Below, piece by piece: positions 10,741 through 22,070 of a stretch of 64,000 nt of DNA (positions within the stretch are counted from its first letter, which is position 1; each line of letters starts with the position of its first letter). The DNA is from Locusta migratoria. Lineage: Eukaryota > Arthropoda > Insecta > Orthoptera > Acrididae. Where the stretch lies: contig CM048745.1 in the NCBI GenBank assembly GCA_026315105.1, positions 790,222,890 through 790,286,889 on the forward strand. Direction: 5' to 3'. Under the pieces are notes generated by a model. It saw nothing but the letters and a program-made list of their open reading frames with translations. It was not told the DNA's origin and searched no databases. A program made the position numbers and the translations under genes.

Positions 10741-10744
10741 TTAA

Positions 10745-11590
10745 TTAAACAGAGCGATGATCTACAATATTTAGAGTTGTGCATATGTTACAGTGCTCCC
10801 TCTAAAATGTTCGTTTGTTCTATTTCGTGAACATGCCGTGAAATACGTACCATCGGATTGAACAATGGGTTGCTGAAGCACATGCACATAAACAGGGGAA
10901 ATACCATAATAATGAATATTCTAAATAACATGCTGATATCGGTAGTTTCATATGTAAGTGAAGTCATAGATTTCTGCGGGAACTTTCGTTCCTTGATGAA
11001 ATGGAAGGGAAGTGTATACATTGCATCAAATTACCTTAGTTCTTTCTTTCTAAAAAAAAAAAAAACTATTCACTGTTTATAGTACATGTTGAAAGTCATT
11101 AAATAGAATCAATGAGTCTACTAAAATATTTGTCTTTGGCATGGTTGCTATGGACTATTTTAATGTAGATTCAATAACTTTTTCTGTAGTTCAGATATGG
11201 CTTGGTTGATGTTACTTTGTTCTGCGCTACAATAAAGAGCAAATATTCTGTTTCAAACCGTGACTATGTTTCCTTTCACAGCTAAAATAACAAACGGAAT
11301 AAATGTGGTAATATTGAATTCCACAGAAATCTAGTAGTTAAACTATGTACATGTGATAAAGAAGTCTATGTTTGCATTTCGTTGGTATGTATTTGATGGC
11401 ATGTTCACAAAATACAACAAAAGCACTTCTCAGAGAAAGCCCTTTTACCTTTGAACAACTCGGGATATTGCTGAACATAGTTGTTTTCAATTAACTGGAG
11501 TGTGCGAAAACCATTTAGGAAGCAAGATGAACAAAAAATGCAGCATGGATCAGTTGCACACTTCTTGACCAGTTATGTAGCACCTTTACA
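10745..11590. other. Unassigned AT-rich sequence
   Basis: No ORF above noise and no recognised repeat. A short A13 run is at about 11052. Confidence 0.35.
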
Positions 11591-11591
11591 C

Positions 11592-11708
11592 AAGGAAGGA
11601 AGACTCGTATTTAACGTCCCGAACATCATGGTCATTAGAGACGGAACACAAGTTCGGATTGTTTTGATAAAGACGACCTGTTTCAAAGGAACCATCCCCG
11701 CATTTAAG
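11592..11708 (-). repeat. SINE family D fragment
   Basis: Reverse complement of the family-D 3' half: 'atttaacgtcccgaa', 'attagagacgga' and 'tttcaaaggaaccatccc' match the copy at 7971. The head is absent. Confidence 0.65.
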
Positions 11709-11732
11709 TAAAGCAGTCAACAATCCGAAGAT

Positions 11733-13053
11733 ATCTACATCTACATGGCATACTCTGCAAATCACATTTAAGTGCCTGGCAGAGGGTTCATCGAACCACC
11801 ATTATACTATTTATCTCCCATTCCATTCTAGAATAGCGCGCGGGAAGAAAGAACACCTGAATCTCTCCGTTCGAGCTCTGACTTCTCGTGTTTTTTCTGA
11901 TGATCATTTCTACCTGTGTAAGTGGGAGTCAACAATATATTTTCGCATTTGGAGAAGAATGTTGGCGTTTGGAGTTTCGTGAGTAGCCCACGCCGTAGCG
12001 ATACGCGCCGTTGTAGTAATGATTCCCATACCAGATCCTGTATCATTTCAGTAACGCTGTCTCCCCTGACAATACGAAACAAGCTGCCCGTCTTTGGACT
12101 CTTTCGATGTCCTCCGTGAAACCCACCTGATAAGGATCCCACACTGGGCAGCACAGGTGTGACCTGTGCAACTTTCCAATCTTTTGGTACAGATCCTTCT
12201 ATGAGAGAGCGGGTGTATATGGCTGTTAAGTAAGGAGCTATCGCTTCAGCATAATCAGATAAAATCTAATGGGTATACAATCCGGACCAGAATACTTGTT
12301 CTTGTTAAGTGATTTTAGTTGCTGCACTTCTACGTTACGTTCGTAATTCGAAATCTGGAATATTGATTTCGTCTTCTTTGGTGAATGAGTTTCTAAAAGC
12401 TATGTTTAGTAACTCTGCTTTAGTACGCTATCATCGGCAGGATCGCCATTACTATCACGTATTGAGGGTATTGTTTGTGTTTTGCCCCTAGTATATTTAA
12501 CATATGACCAAAATTTCTTTGGGTTTTCAGTCAAATTTCGAGAAAGAGTTTCGTTGTGATAAGTATTGTAGGCATCTCGCATTGAAATCCTCACTAAATT
12601 TCGAGCTTCTGTGTAGGATCGCCAATCCCGTGGATTTTGTGTTCGTTTAAATTTAGTATGCATTTTCCTTTGCTTTTGCAACAGTGTTCTGACCTGTTTT
12701 GTGTACCAAGGGGGGGTCACCTCCTTCTTTTATTAATTTGTTTGGTATAAAACTGTCAGTTGCTGTCGATACCACGTCTTTGAATTTGAGCCACAACTGG
12801 TCTACACCTACGTTTAGTGTTAGAAACGAGTGGAAACTGTCTTTCAAGAAGCAATGTATTTTATTTCTATCAAATACACTTTTCGTTTATTTTTGGTAAC
12901 TTTGGGACTTTCAATATTCAGTCTCACTACGACAGCTCTGTGTTCACTAATACCTGCATCCGTTTTGATGCTCGTTATGAGCTCAGGATTATTTGTTGCT
13001 AAGAGATCAAGTGTTCTTTGGCATCCATTTACAATTCTAGTTGGCTCATTAGT
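11733..13053 (-). pseudogene. CR1-like LINE, internally deleted
   Basis: On the minus strand the 5' part keeps endonuclease pieces ('RTLDLLATNNPE', 'ISEHRAVVV') and the linker 'PPWYTKQVRTLLQK...FWSYVKYTRGK' that precedes CR1 RTs. Compared with the copy at 47606-49640, the whole RT core is lost: the sequence jumps near 12153 from the C-terminal region to the region just upstream of the RT. The 3' end carries the family hallmark 'tgcagagtatgcca' before a GATGTA-type tail. Several stops are present. Confidence 0.8.
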
Positions 13054-13340
13054 TTGAACACCACAGTGCTTTACTGGGCATGGCCCTGTTAGGAGACGGT
13101 ATGACGTTGCCTTCCTCCGATCTGGCGAACTGGCAGTTATAGAGGAGGTACAGTTTATTTTAGACTGAAAGTCTATGAAAAATGGACTACAGTTTAACGT
13201 GGATTCCGAACGACGATGCTACTCGATATTTTCCACTTTAGCAATACTGCCAGAGGTGTAATAAGTGGAAATTGACAGATAAAAATTATAGGTTCTGAAG
13301 AGGGTCGAAACTCTACCCCTGTGCTACCGAGCCGCACGGG
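13054..13340 (-). repeat. SINE family F
   Basis: Reverse-complement copy: the tRNA-like head 'gctcggtagcacagg' lies at the right end and the tail 'gcccagtaaagcactgtggt' at the left. The body shares the 'ggaaggcaacg.cata' block with copies at 25677 and 33150. Part of the head is scrambled. Confidence 0.65.
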
Positions 13341-13380
13341 TTTTTGTGGCTGTAAAATAAAAATTTAAAATAATGAAATA

Positions 13381-13665
13381 AAATGCTTGCAAACCTAAGG
13401 GACCAAACTGCTGACGTCATCGCTCCCTAGAATTAGACACTACTTTAACTAAAACTAACTTGTGCTAAGGACAATACGCAGACCCATACCCAAGAATGGA
13501 TTTGTAACTCTGATGGGAGCAGCCGCGCAATCCGCGTCATGGCAACCCCGACCGCGTGAGCAGTCCCGCACGGAAAAATCTGGATGGCCGGCAGCTGAAC
13601 CAACGTCCCCCCGAACGCGACTCCAGTGTGCTAACCACCATTCCAGCTCGCTCGGTGAGTAATAG
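13381..13665 (-). repeat. SINE family C
   Basis: The family-C tail in reverse ('gcttgcaaacctaaggg', 'gctccctag.attagacac', 'gtgctaaggacaata') leads to a degenerate head. A second head-like piece ('gtgctaaccaccattccag') is attached at the right, suggesting a hybrid or nested insertion. Confidence 0.55.
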
Positions 13666-13669
13666 GCTA

Positions 13670-14010
13670 CCCCACTGACACACATCTTGAGCGCTGTCAG
13701 GATAGTGTAGGTGTTAAACTTGGACTGTTACACTTTCAGACTAGATTGGTGTCCATGAAAATTAAACCTACTAGCGAAAGGCACAAACTGGGCACAGATG
13801 ACTGCTCAGGTTGCGATCTTTACCTGCTAGCGTAAGGTAACATTAAGAGTGAAAAACAAAACAAAAATGCTATAATTAACGAGAACGAATGCAAGTATGT
13901 AGCTTTCCTCTTCAGCTCTCAACTTGAAAACAGGAGAAGCAATGAACAGAATAATAGAAAAAGAAAGCAGAATACAAAGTCAGGGTGCATGAATATCACT
14001 TACAATGCTC
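13670..14010. other. Unassigned sequence
   Basis: Nothing recognised; it precedes the truncated 5' side of an RTE LINE. Confidence 0.3.
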
Positions 14011-14011
14011 A

Positions 14012-16587
14012 GCGCCATTCGGATCTCCGGGCGGGGACTGCTCAGGAGGATGTGATCATCAGGAAAGACAACACAGGTATTCCACGGATCGGAGCGTGGA
14101 ATGTTAGATCCCTTAATCGGATTAGTGAAGTTCGGTGGCAAGAGGAACAGGATTTCTGGTCAGATGGGTACAAGATTATAATTACAAAATCAGTTGGGGT
14201 GTTACAGGGATTGGTGTGATAATGAATAAGAAAATAGAAACACGGGTAAACTACTATGAACAGCGTAGTGATCGCATTATTGTAGTCAAGATAGATATGA
14301 AGCCAACATCGACCACAATAGTACAGATTTATATGCCAACTAGCTCTGCCGATGATGAGGAGATCGAAGAAACGTAGGAGGAGGTAAAGGAAATCATTCA
14401 GGGAGAGGAAAACTTAATTGTGATGGGAGAGGGAATTCGGTAGTAAAGAAAGGAAGGGAAAGATAAATAGTAGGTGAATATGGACTGGGCAAAAGGAATG
14501 AAAGAGGAGATAGCCTGGTAGAATTTTGCAGGGAACATAATTTAATCATAATAAACACCTGGTTTAAGAATCACGAAAGAGAGTTGTATACGTGGAAGAG
14601 ACCAGGAGACACCGGAAGATAGCAGATAGATTTTATAATGGTAAGACATAGATTTCGGAACCAGATTTTAAAATATAAGACATACCTAGGGGCAGATATA
14701 GACATATTGATCATGAACTGTAGGCTGAAACTGAAAAAAAACTGTAGAAAGGTAGGCAAATAAGGAGATGAGACCTGGATAAATTGAAGAAACCTGAAAT
14801 GCTTGACAATTTCAGTGGCTGCTTTGGGCAACAATTGACAGAAACGGGGAGAAGTAAAACAGTAGAAGAGGAATGGAGAGGGAAAAATACATACCGCCTA
14901 CAGGAAAATAACAGTCATTTGGAGACAAGAAAAGCAGCTGTATGAATATGAATAACTCTAATGGAAAACCAGTTATCAGCAAAGAGGGAAAGCTACACGG
15001 TGCAAAAATATATATAGAGGAGCTCTACAAAAGAAATGAACTTCAAGACAATATTGTAGGAAGGAAAGTGGAAGTAGATAAAGATGAAATAGGAGAGAAG
15101 ATTTTGACAGAGCAATTAAAGACCTAAATCGAAACATGGCCCTCGGAGAGGACAATCCCTCAGAACTACTGAAGTCTCTGCAAGAGCCAACTATGACAAA
15201 ACTATTTCACCTCGTGCATAAGATGGATGAGACAGGAGAAATATCGTCAGACTTCAAGAAAATCGTAATAATCCCCATTCCAAAGACAGCAGGCGTAGAC
15301 AGGTGTGAAAATTACAGAATCATTAATTTAATTAGTCTTGGTTGGAAAATTTTAACACGAATTATTTACAGGAGGATAGAAAAGCTGGTAGAAACCGACC
15401 TCGGGGAAGATCAATTCGGATTCAGGAGAAATGTAGGAACACGGGAGGCAATACTCACTTTACGACTTACCTTAGAAGATAGATTAAGGAAAGGCAAACC
15501 TACATTTCTAGCTTTTGTAGAGTTGGAAAAAGCTTTTGACAATGTTAATTGGAATAGACTCTCTGAAATTGTGAAATTAGCAGGAGTAAACTATTGGGAA
15601 CGGAGAGTTATTTACAACTTCTACAAAAATCAGACAACGGTTATCAGAGTTGAAGGAGATGAAAAGGGATGCAGAGGTTGGGAAGGGAGTAAGACAGGAT
15701 TGTAGTCTTTCTCCAATGTTATTGAATTTGTACAATGAGCAGGCTTTAAAGGAAAGCAAGGAGAAATTTGAAGAAGGAATTAAAGTTCAGGGTGAACATG
15801 AAGAAATAAAAATATTGCGTTTGCCGATGAGATTGCAATTTTGTCAGACACAAAAAAAGACCTGGAAGAGCAGTTGAACGGGATGTTGACAGGTACATAC
15901 GAGATCAACATTAACAAGGGCAATGGAGTGCAGTCTACGAAAATCAGGCAATGCTGAAGGTATTAGATTAGGTGATGAAACAATAAAGGTGGTAGGGGAG
16001 TTTTGTTCCTTGGGCAATAAAATAACACATGATGGTCGTAATATAGAGGATATAAACTGCAGAATGGCAATGGGAAGAAAAGCGTTTTTGAAAAAGAGAA
16101 ATTTGTTAACATTGAAAATTAATTTAAGCGTGAGGTAGTCCTTTCTGAAGGAATTTGTGTGGAGTTTTGCCTTGTATGGGAGTGAAACTTTGACGATAAA
16201 CAGTGCGGACAAGAAGAGGATAGAGGTTTGTGAAATGTGGTGCAACAGAAGAATGCTGAAGATTAGGTGGGTGGATCGTGTAACTAATGAGAAGGTACTG
16301 AACAGAATTGGCGAGAAAAGGAATTTTTGTCACACCTTGACTAAAAGAAGGGATCGCTTGGTAGGACATATTCTTAGACATCGGGGGATCATAAATTTAG
16401 CATTGGAGGAAAGTGTGTGGGGTAAAAATCGCAGAGGGAGACCAAGAGACGCATATAGTAAGCAGATTCAAATGGATGTGGGTTGCCGTTCTTATGAGGA
16501 GATGAGGAGGCTTGCTCAGGATAGAGTAGGGTGGAGAGCTGCATCAAACCAGTCTCTGGACTGAAGACCATAACAACAGAATGTTTT
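14012..16587 (+). pseudogene. RTE-clade LINE, nearly full coding length, decayed
   Basis: The endonuclease begins with 'IGAWNVRSLNRISEVRWQEE' and continues 'GVIMNKKIETRVNYYEQRSD' and 'TIVQIYMPTSSADDEE', the pattern of RTE (craniofacial-development-protein-2-like) endonucleases. The RT is open from 15136 to 15705 with 'QFGFRRNVGTREA', 'VELEKAFDNVNW' and 'YNFYKNQTTVIRV'; a frameshift follows before 'GVRQDCSLSPMLLNL'. The catalytic box appears only in a shifted, eroded form. The C-terminal region has 'GSETLTINSADKKR', 'MWCNRRMLKIRWVD' and 'GHILRHRGI'. It ends with the family 3' hallmark 'ctggactgaagaccataa'. Several stops and frameshifts make it inactive. Confidence 0.88.
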
Positions 16588-16594
16588 GAATGGA

Positions 16595-16830
16595 ATGAAC
16601 AGTCTACTAAATGCAGAAAATGGATTCAAAGTAAAGGAAAAAGACGAAAAAAATAGTAATTGAACTAGGAAACTAGCACAGGCCAAGAGAGCATTCCTGG
16701 TGTACAGATCATCACTAATATCGAGTGTAGACCTTACTGCATGCAAGATATTTGTGGCGATGTCCGTATGGAATATTCCATTATGTGTAAGTAAAACATG
16801 GACTGTAGGGAAATTGGGAAATAATTTTGC
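16595..16830 (+). pseudogene. LINE C-terminal RT fragment
   Basis: Degraded translation resembling the post-RT region 'AKRAFLVYRSSLISSVDLTA ... KIFVAMSVW' followed by 'KTWTVG', similar in layout to the RTE C-terminus but more diverged. It follows the RTE 3' end directly. Confidence 0.5.
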
Positions 16831-17750
16831 AGTTAAGTTTGTTGCTGTTTGTTAAGTGGGGTGATAACTGGGAAGGTTATCAGCACTATCGGATGTTTAT
16901 TGAGACATCAGGAAACAACTTCCACAGTACTAGAAGCTAAAAAAAGGAATTCTACAGACTGGAATATAACAGTCACTGGGGATATGAACTTAAGTGCTTC
17001 TCTGAGGCGAACAGGTCGGCACAGAAGAGGAAGTCGACGTGGACCGCACCAAACCAGTCAGAAGTCTGATGGTCCAAAAAGTAAAAAAAAGCACCTTAAA
17101 AAGTATCTGTACATTTGCCTACATGAAGCGCAAAATGTAATTAACTTGTCAATGGAGACTGATAATAAAAGGCAACAAGAAATAGTCCGGTGATGAGTAG
17201 GGGCAGGTCGCAACTGTCACTCCTTTTTCAGGTTTTTTTAAAGAGTGACAACGCGTTTTAACGCTGTGTTTCGGCCTCCCTGTGGTATTGGGAGCCGACC
17301 ACGTTAGTGATTGCGTCCTGTGCAGCGGTTCTACTCATTAAATACGCACTCAGGAGCACACTGCAGTAGCAGCAAATCAAAGAGAAGGGGAAAAATCGCA
17401 CTGGCGAGTTTTAAGGACCACTTTAAGTTTTTTGTAGTTTCATTTTTTTATATTTTTTATTTTATTTTATTTTGTGAAGAAAGATGTAGTCTCCAACAAT
17501 GTAAAAATTGCGTATAGCTTTATATATAATAAAATGTACGAAAGCCACTAAGCAAGTAAAGGAACACTCGTGAAATTCTGCTCCTAGCACGCCGATTTAA
17601 TCATAATGTATTCTTTATGAACAAATCAGGATGTAATTATTTCTGTTTTTAAAATGTTTCTGGGTGGTACTACTAGGACTCTACTTTTGTGACAATATCT
17701 TTAACTCACTGTCAAAATTATTTGCTATTTCAGAGTTTAACTTCGACAAA
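16831..17750. other. Unassigned sequence
   Basis: No repeat family recognised. Small open stretches (for example 16849-17193) have no domain-like character. A T-rich patch is at 17440-17475. Confidence 0.35.
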
Positions 17751-17754
17751 CACT

Positions 17755-18021
17755 TTTTTGAACTATTGCCTCTTTAAACTATTACTTTAATATCTTTTCC
17801 ATATTTATCCGTTAAAATATCATTACCTGCACAAGTTATTATCTTTCCTTGTACTGGTGACAGTGTGATATCGCAGTTATTTTTGCAAGTATCTCTAAAA
17901 TGGTGCGAATTATGGAAAAAAACATAAGAGAGTAAAGCTGTATTTTCTCCTCTAAAGATACGTTCATTCAATTTTGGCTTCCGATGAAGGCTGCCACAAA
18001 TAGTCTATTTCTAGTGTTAGT

Positions 18022-18053
<32 letters not shown>

Positions 18054-18600
18054 GTACCTAACATTTGCAAATGGGAGGTTCTGGTCGGTTTCGGCCAACA
18101 ATTACGTCCGTAAAATTTGAGCGGCAGGACCTAAACAGAAAGTGGCAACTCCTTACAGAGAGGCGTGTCAAATCTGTGTTATTTTTGCAAATATCACTTG
18201 GATAGTGCGAGATAAGGAAAAAAAATTTAGGTTGTAGAGAATTTTCTCCTCTATGAATATGTTTATCCAATTTTCGTATCAGAAAATGTTCAAATGTTTG
18301 TTAAGCTTATGGGACCCAACTACGGGGTCATCAGTCCCTAAACTTACAAACTACTTATGAACTAATTACGAACTAGGACGGCACAAATATTCATGCCCGA
18401 GGGGGGATTCGAACCCCCGACCGTAGTGGCCGTGCTGACCGTGACTGGAGCGCCTCAGTCACCTCGGCCACCGCGGCCGGCTTTCGTATCAGAAGAACAG
18501 TTATGCCGTGATTTTCATTTAAATTTCTAGCTGTCAAAAGACGATCACAAAGGCCGACTTTCAGTGTTACTACCGTAACCTAAAATGAGCCAATAGAGGA
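17755..18600 (-). repeat. Family M: element of ~300-bp tandem units
   Basis: The reverse-complement copy has a leader at 18530-18600, then two units. Each unit carries 'aggagaaaat', a '...gcgagat/ttatggaaa' block and 'ttatttttgcaa'. The 'ttttctcctct' landmark recurs about 299 bp apart (near 17943 and 18242). It is interrupted by SINE A (18285-18481) and by a T29 run (18025-18053) sitting where other copies have a short A run. Leader and units match the plus-strand copies at 45709 and 59090. Confidence 0.75.
18285..18481 (-). repeat. SINE family A, full length
   Basis: Complete reverse-complement copy with box B ('GGTTCGAATCC' on the minus strand), box A 'GGTGGCCGAGGTGAC' and the tail 'aacaaacatttgaacatt'. 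The 13-bp target-site duplication TTTCGTATCAGAA lies at 18272-18284 and 18482-18494, inside family M. Confidence 0.95.
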
Positions 18601-19369
18601 AAATGGACAGGAAGAGAGGAATGAACAATTATTTTGAATAATTCTGTACAAGGTACAATTTTATCAGTTTTGTGACTCAGTTAAAGAGTCGTGAAATGAA
18701 GCAGACACATGGAGGCATTTTACAAAAAATGTACAAATGTTTGACTTTCAAGTGATAAAATAAAAAAAATAAAATAAAAAAAAATAAAAAAACGCTGCAC
18801 ACACATTACTACTGCACAGCCACTACCACGTCTTTCAGCTTGAAACCGGTCACGGTTTAATAAATCGTCATTAAGAAGAAAAAAGGCGACTGGTTGCAGT
18901 AATTTCTGAAAGCTATTTCAAGATACAGTCGCAGGTTGCAACACAATTCAGTTTTAATCTCTGGTGTGTTGCACTTCTGTCACACTGCACGATTCTCTTG
19001 ACTTGTTGATTCCGTTCTTTTTCTGTAGAAGCGATGTCGGCGATTTGAAGTTTTACCGGATGCCCGGTACTCACAGTGCAATCGAGAATTGGTTGTACGG
19101 AAAAATTCTCACCTCATCGCTACCTTGGAGATTCTGTCTCCCATATCTCGTGCGCCAACTATAAGACCACTTTCAGAGTCACTTAAATCATGATAACCTG
19201 ACATTGTAGCAGCATTAACCTATCTAACTCCTGCTCCAAACACCTGTTGTCTTATTTAGGCCTTAACGATGGTAATGCCGTTCTCTGAGTGTTTCCATAT
19301 CTTCGTGTTTTTCTTTCTTTTTTTTCCATACACAAGCCTATTTCAGTTTTTTATTTCACTCTTTAGTGT
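18601..19369. other. Unassigned sequence with A-rich low-complexity block
   Basis: Nothing coding. A (A/T)-only block of AAAAT-like motifs is at about 18757-18791. Confidence 0.35.
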
Positions 19370-19552
19370 TGTTTGTTTGTAAATATATCGAACCAAACTG
19401 CGTGGTCATCAGTCCGTAGCTTACAAACTAAGGTAAACTAACCTAAGGACAACACACACACCCATGCCCCAGGGAGGACTCGAACCTCCGCGGCGAGCAA
19501 CCGCGCGCTCCGCAGCGAGACGCTTTAGACCGCTCGGCTACTCCACCGCGGC
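19370..19552 (-). repeat. SINE family B
   Basis: Reverse-complement copy: tail 'gtttgtaaatatatcg', body 'catcagtccgtagcttac' and head 'ctcggctactccaccgcgg' (box A of a Leu/Ser-like tRNA head, 'GTGGAGTAGCCGAGCGGTC' on the minus strand). No clear duplication was seen. Confidence 0.85.
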
Positions 19553-19628
19553 GACATTTTACAATATCAGATTATATCGTGATAGTATTTAAAACCGATG
19601 TTTTAAATTTAAATCCAGCGGTGAAATT

Positions 19629-19785
19629 GGACGGCGTAGGAATGGCCGTGCGGTCTGGAGCTTCACGTCACGGAACGCGCAGCCGAGCGTCAGAGGCTCG
19701 AGTCCTCCCTCGGGCATGTGTTTGCTGCCTTAGTATAAGTTAGTTTAAGTAGTTTGTAAGTCTAGGAACCGATGATCAGAATAGT
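19629..19785 (+). repeat. SINE family C
   Basis: Head with 'aatggccgtgcggtct' and box-B-like 'GGCTCGAGTCCTCC', then 'ctcgggcatgtgtttg', 'agtataagttagtttaag' and 'gaaccgatgat'. The tail is cut short. Confidence 0.75.
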
Positions 19786-20430
19786 TTATCGTCCCGTAGA
19801 AAAACAAACATCTGAATTTTCAAACATTCTTCCACTCCATTCCTGCGACTGGTACAGCAACCGGTTACAAAGTTGTTTACATACATCATCCGAATTTTCT
19901 GTTTTTGTGAAACAGGATCCTGACTATTATTTATTGTTTGTGAACTGCAATTTAAATGGAAGAAATTGCAGAAACAAAGAAAAGAAAAAGCTTTAACTTT
20001 GAATGAAATGCTGCTGAGACTTTCAAAGAAAACAGTAAACGACTGTTGACTGAAACAGGGGAAAGGAATACAACACAAGTTGAATGTATAATTTTGAGAG
20101 ACGCAAGGCAACAGAAGATCATATTGGTAACAAGACAATTCCCTGCAGAAAATCTTGGGTGACACGTGAATAACTGAATTTAATTGATGACAGAAGAAAT
20201 AGAAATATGAAATATCACTTTCCAAACCTATTTTAGGGAGGACGTTTGCACTGTATTTCCTCCTCTGAGTCTTCGCACGAAAGCAAAATGACAGTTATCG
20301 AAATAAATGACAAAGGGAATCGTTCAACGCATAAAACGCTATTGGAGCAGTTCGATTCTAAACAGCAAGTGCGAAGGTACATGCCGCGCATCTTGAAGTG
20401 TACCCTACGTCTCTAGAAGAGTGAAGTATT
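19786..20430. other. Unassigned sequence
   Basis: A 149-aa open stretch on the minus strand (19776-20225) has no recognisable motif and a skewed F/S/C composition typical of antisense AT-rich DNA. I do not call it a gene. Confidence 0.35.
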
Positions 20431-20434
20431 CTGA

Positions 20435-20645
20435 AGATTGGGAAAAAAAGCAAAGGTCATTCCCTTTTTCAAGAATGGTGATCAAATAACAGAAATGTCA
20501 GCTTATATCTTTGGCGCCATTCTATTATATAATTTGGAAATATTTTTTATGCAGGTTTATTATGATATTTCTAGATAAAAAAATCTAGTGTGCAGAAATT
20601 ATCTTGGATTCCGAAAGCAACAGTCGTGTGAACCACAGCTCGCTT
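20435..20645 (+). pseudogene. LINE reverse-transcriptase fragment
   Basis: Translates as 'KAKVIPFFKNGDQ', a decayed middle, then 'CRNYLGFRKQQSCEPQLAL'. These match the RT stretch that runs from 'PIFKKGD' to 'FGFRK..SCE.QLA' in CR1/Jockey-group LINEs. It is broken by stops and a SINE follows it. Confidence 0.7.
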
Positions 20646-20647
20646 TG

Positions 20648-20850
20648 AAAATGTTCAAATATTTGTAAATGTATGTGACCAAAAGGCTGAGGTCATCGGT
20701 CTCTAGACTTACAAACCACTTAAAGTAACTAAACTAAATTATGCTAAGAACAACAGACACATCCGTGTCCGAGAGAGGACTCGAACATCTGACGGTGGGA
20801 CGGGGGCGGGGGGAGGGGCGCAATCCGTACCAAGGCAGAGAGCATGCTTC
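20648..20850 (-). repeat. SINE family C with G-rich replacement
   Basis: The reverse-complement tail and body ('cttacaaaccacttaaagt', 'tatgctaagaacaac', 'gagaggactcgaac') are clear. Where the head should continue there is instead a run of G blocks at 20797-20818 (G3, G5, G6, G4 separated by 1-2 bases). Confidence 0.65.
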
Positions 20851-20947
20851 GTCCACGAGACCCAGAAATCGGTACATACAGTCTCCTATGAAAATTCCGA
20901 GTTTCTTGACTACCGCAAGGCCATCTCGTATTACTTTCTCCTACGTT

Positions 20948-21258
20948 TTGTTGTTCTGGTCTTCAGTCCGGACTCCGGAAACTGGTTTAATGCAGCTCTC
21001 CACCCTACGCTTTCCTGAGCAGCCTCTTTGTCTGCTCATAAAAACGGCATCCCACACCCATCTGAAACTCCTTACTGCACTCGTCTCTTGGTCTCCCTCA
21101 GCAATTTTTACCACACACTTCCCTCCAATGCTAAATTTAAGATGTCCAAGAATGTGTCCCACCAATCGATTCATTCTTTTAGTCAAGGTATCCAAAACTT
21201 CCTTTTACCCCAAATTCTGTTCAGTACCTCATTAGTAGCACGATCTACCCACCTATTA
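20948..21258 (-). pseudogene. RTE LINE 3'-end fragment
   Basis: Reverse complement of the RTE C-terminus. Translation contains 'TLTKRMNRLVGHILGH' and 'CIKPVSGVRTEDQN', matching the copies ending at 16587 and 60829. The 'ggtcttcagtccggac' 3' hallmark is present. It is 5'-truncated. Confidence 0.85.
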
Positions 21259-21474
21259 CAGGAACTTGGTGAAATAATGTGAACACTAAAATCGAACACA
21301 TAATTTATTTATTAGTAAGAAGTTGGGCCACCATTAGCTTCCAAACTCCGCAAGTTTCCAACATACTATTATCCATTCTTGTTCCAATACATACGCCAAT
21401 TACTTCAATAATGTTGGGGCTGTAAATGTAGTCCTCACTCGCCTCTCTAACACTCCCCATATAACGCTCCAGTT

Positions 21475-22070
21475 AGGTTGAGACATGATGTGTCACTATT
21501 GAAGGAAAATGATCCATCATTTTCTGGTGCTGTACAAAGCGCTCCTGAATCATTTGGCAGTGTTTGTTAGCAATACGTTCGTCACAGTGAGCAGTTTGTT
21601 GCTGATGAGCCGGCCACAGTGGTCGTGTGGTCTGCGGCGCGCCAGTCACAGTCTGCACGGCCGCTACGGTCGAGGGTTCAAATGCACCCTCGGGCATGGA
21701 TGTTTGTGTCGTCTTTAGTATAAGGTAGTTCATAAGTAGTTTGTAAGTTTAGGGACTGATGACCCCGCAGTTAAGACCCCTAAGCTTAACAAACATTTGC
21801 AGATTTGATTTGTTGCTGACGATGACGAGATTTATCCGACCAGTGAGTGTAACGATATAGGCCCAAATAATAACGGAACCTCCTCCATGCTCGACTTTAG
21901 AAATTAGGCATGCAGTATCGTAAGCTTCTTTTAGGATTTTCTACACGTAAAGTAAACGATGATTGATCGGACCATACCAAATACTTCTAAGTTTTATGAT
22001 AGTGGTCCCAGTTCCTTGGCAGTTCTGCGGTGGTTTCCTTCAGTAAGAGTTTAGTAACTGCAACCATTCC
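21475..22070 (-). pseudogene. Tc1-like transposase remnant split by a SINE
   Basis: On the minus strand a stretch near 21960 reads 'WSDQSSFTLRVENP' (first catalytic Asp region of Tc1 transposases), followed in shifted frames by a stretch near 21880 resembling 'HGGGSVIIWAYI', the conserved Tc1 'GGGSVMVWG' block. The remaining part reads 'HQQQTAHCDERIANKHC...'. Frames are broken and SINE A (21610-21808) splits it. No catalytic Glu box is visible. Confidence 0.6.
21610..21808 (+). repeat. SINE family A variant
   Basis: Full-length copy with a diverged head ('ccagtcacagtctgcacggc') and box B 'GGTTCAAATGC'. Duplications TTTGTTGCTGA are at 21595-21605 and 21809-21819, inside the Tc1 remnant. Confidence 0.85.

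Noticed and set aside
19776..20225. 149-aa minus-strand ORF
   Set aside because: Low-complexity F/S/C composition, no motif, bordered by SINE and LINE fragments.
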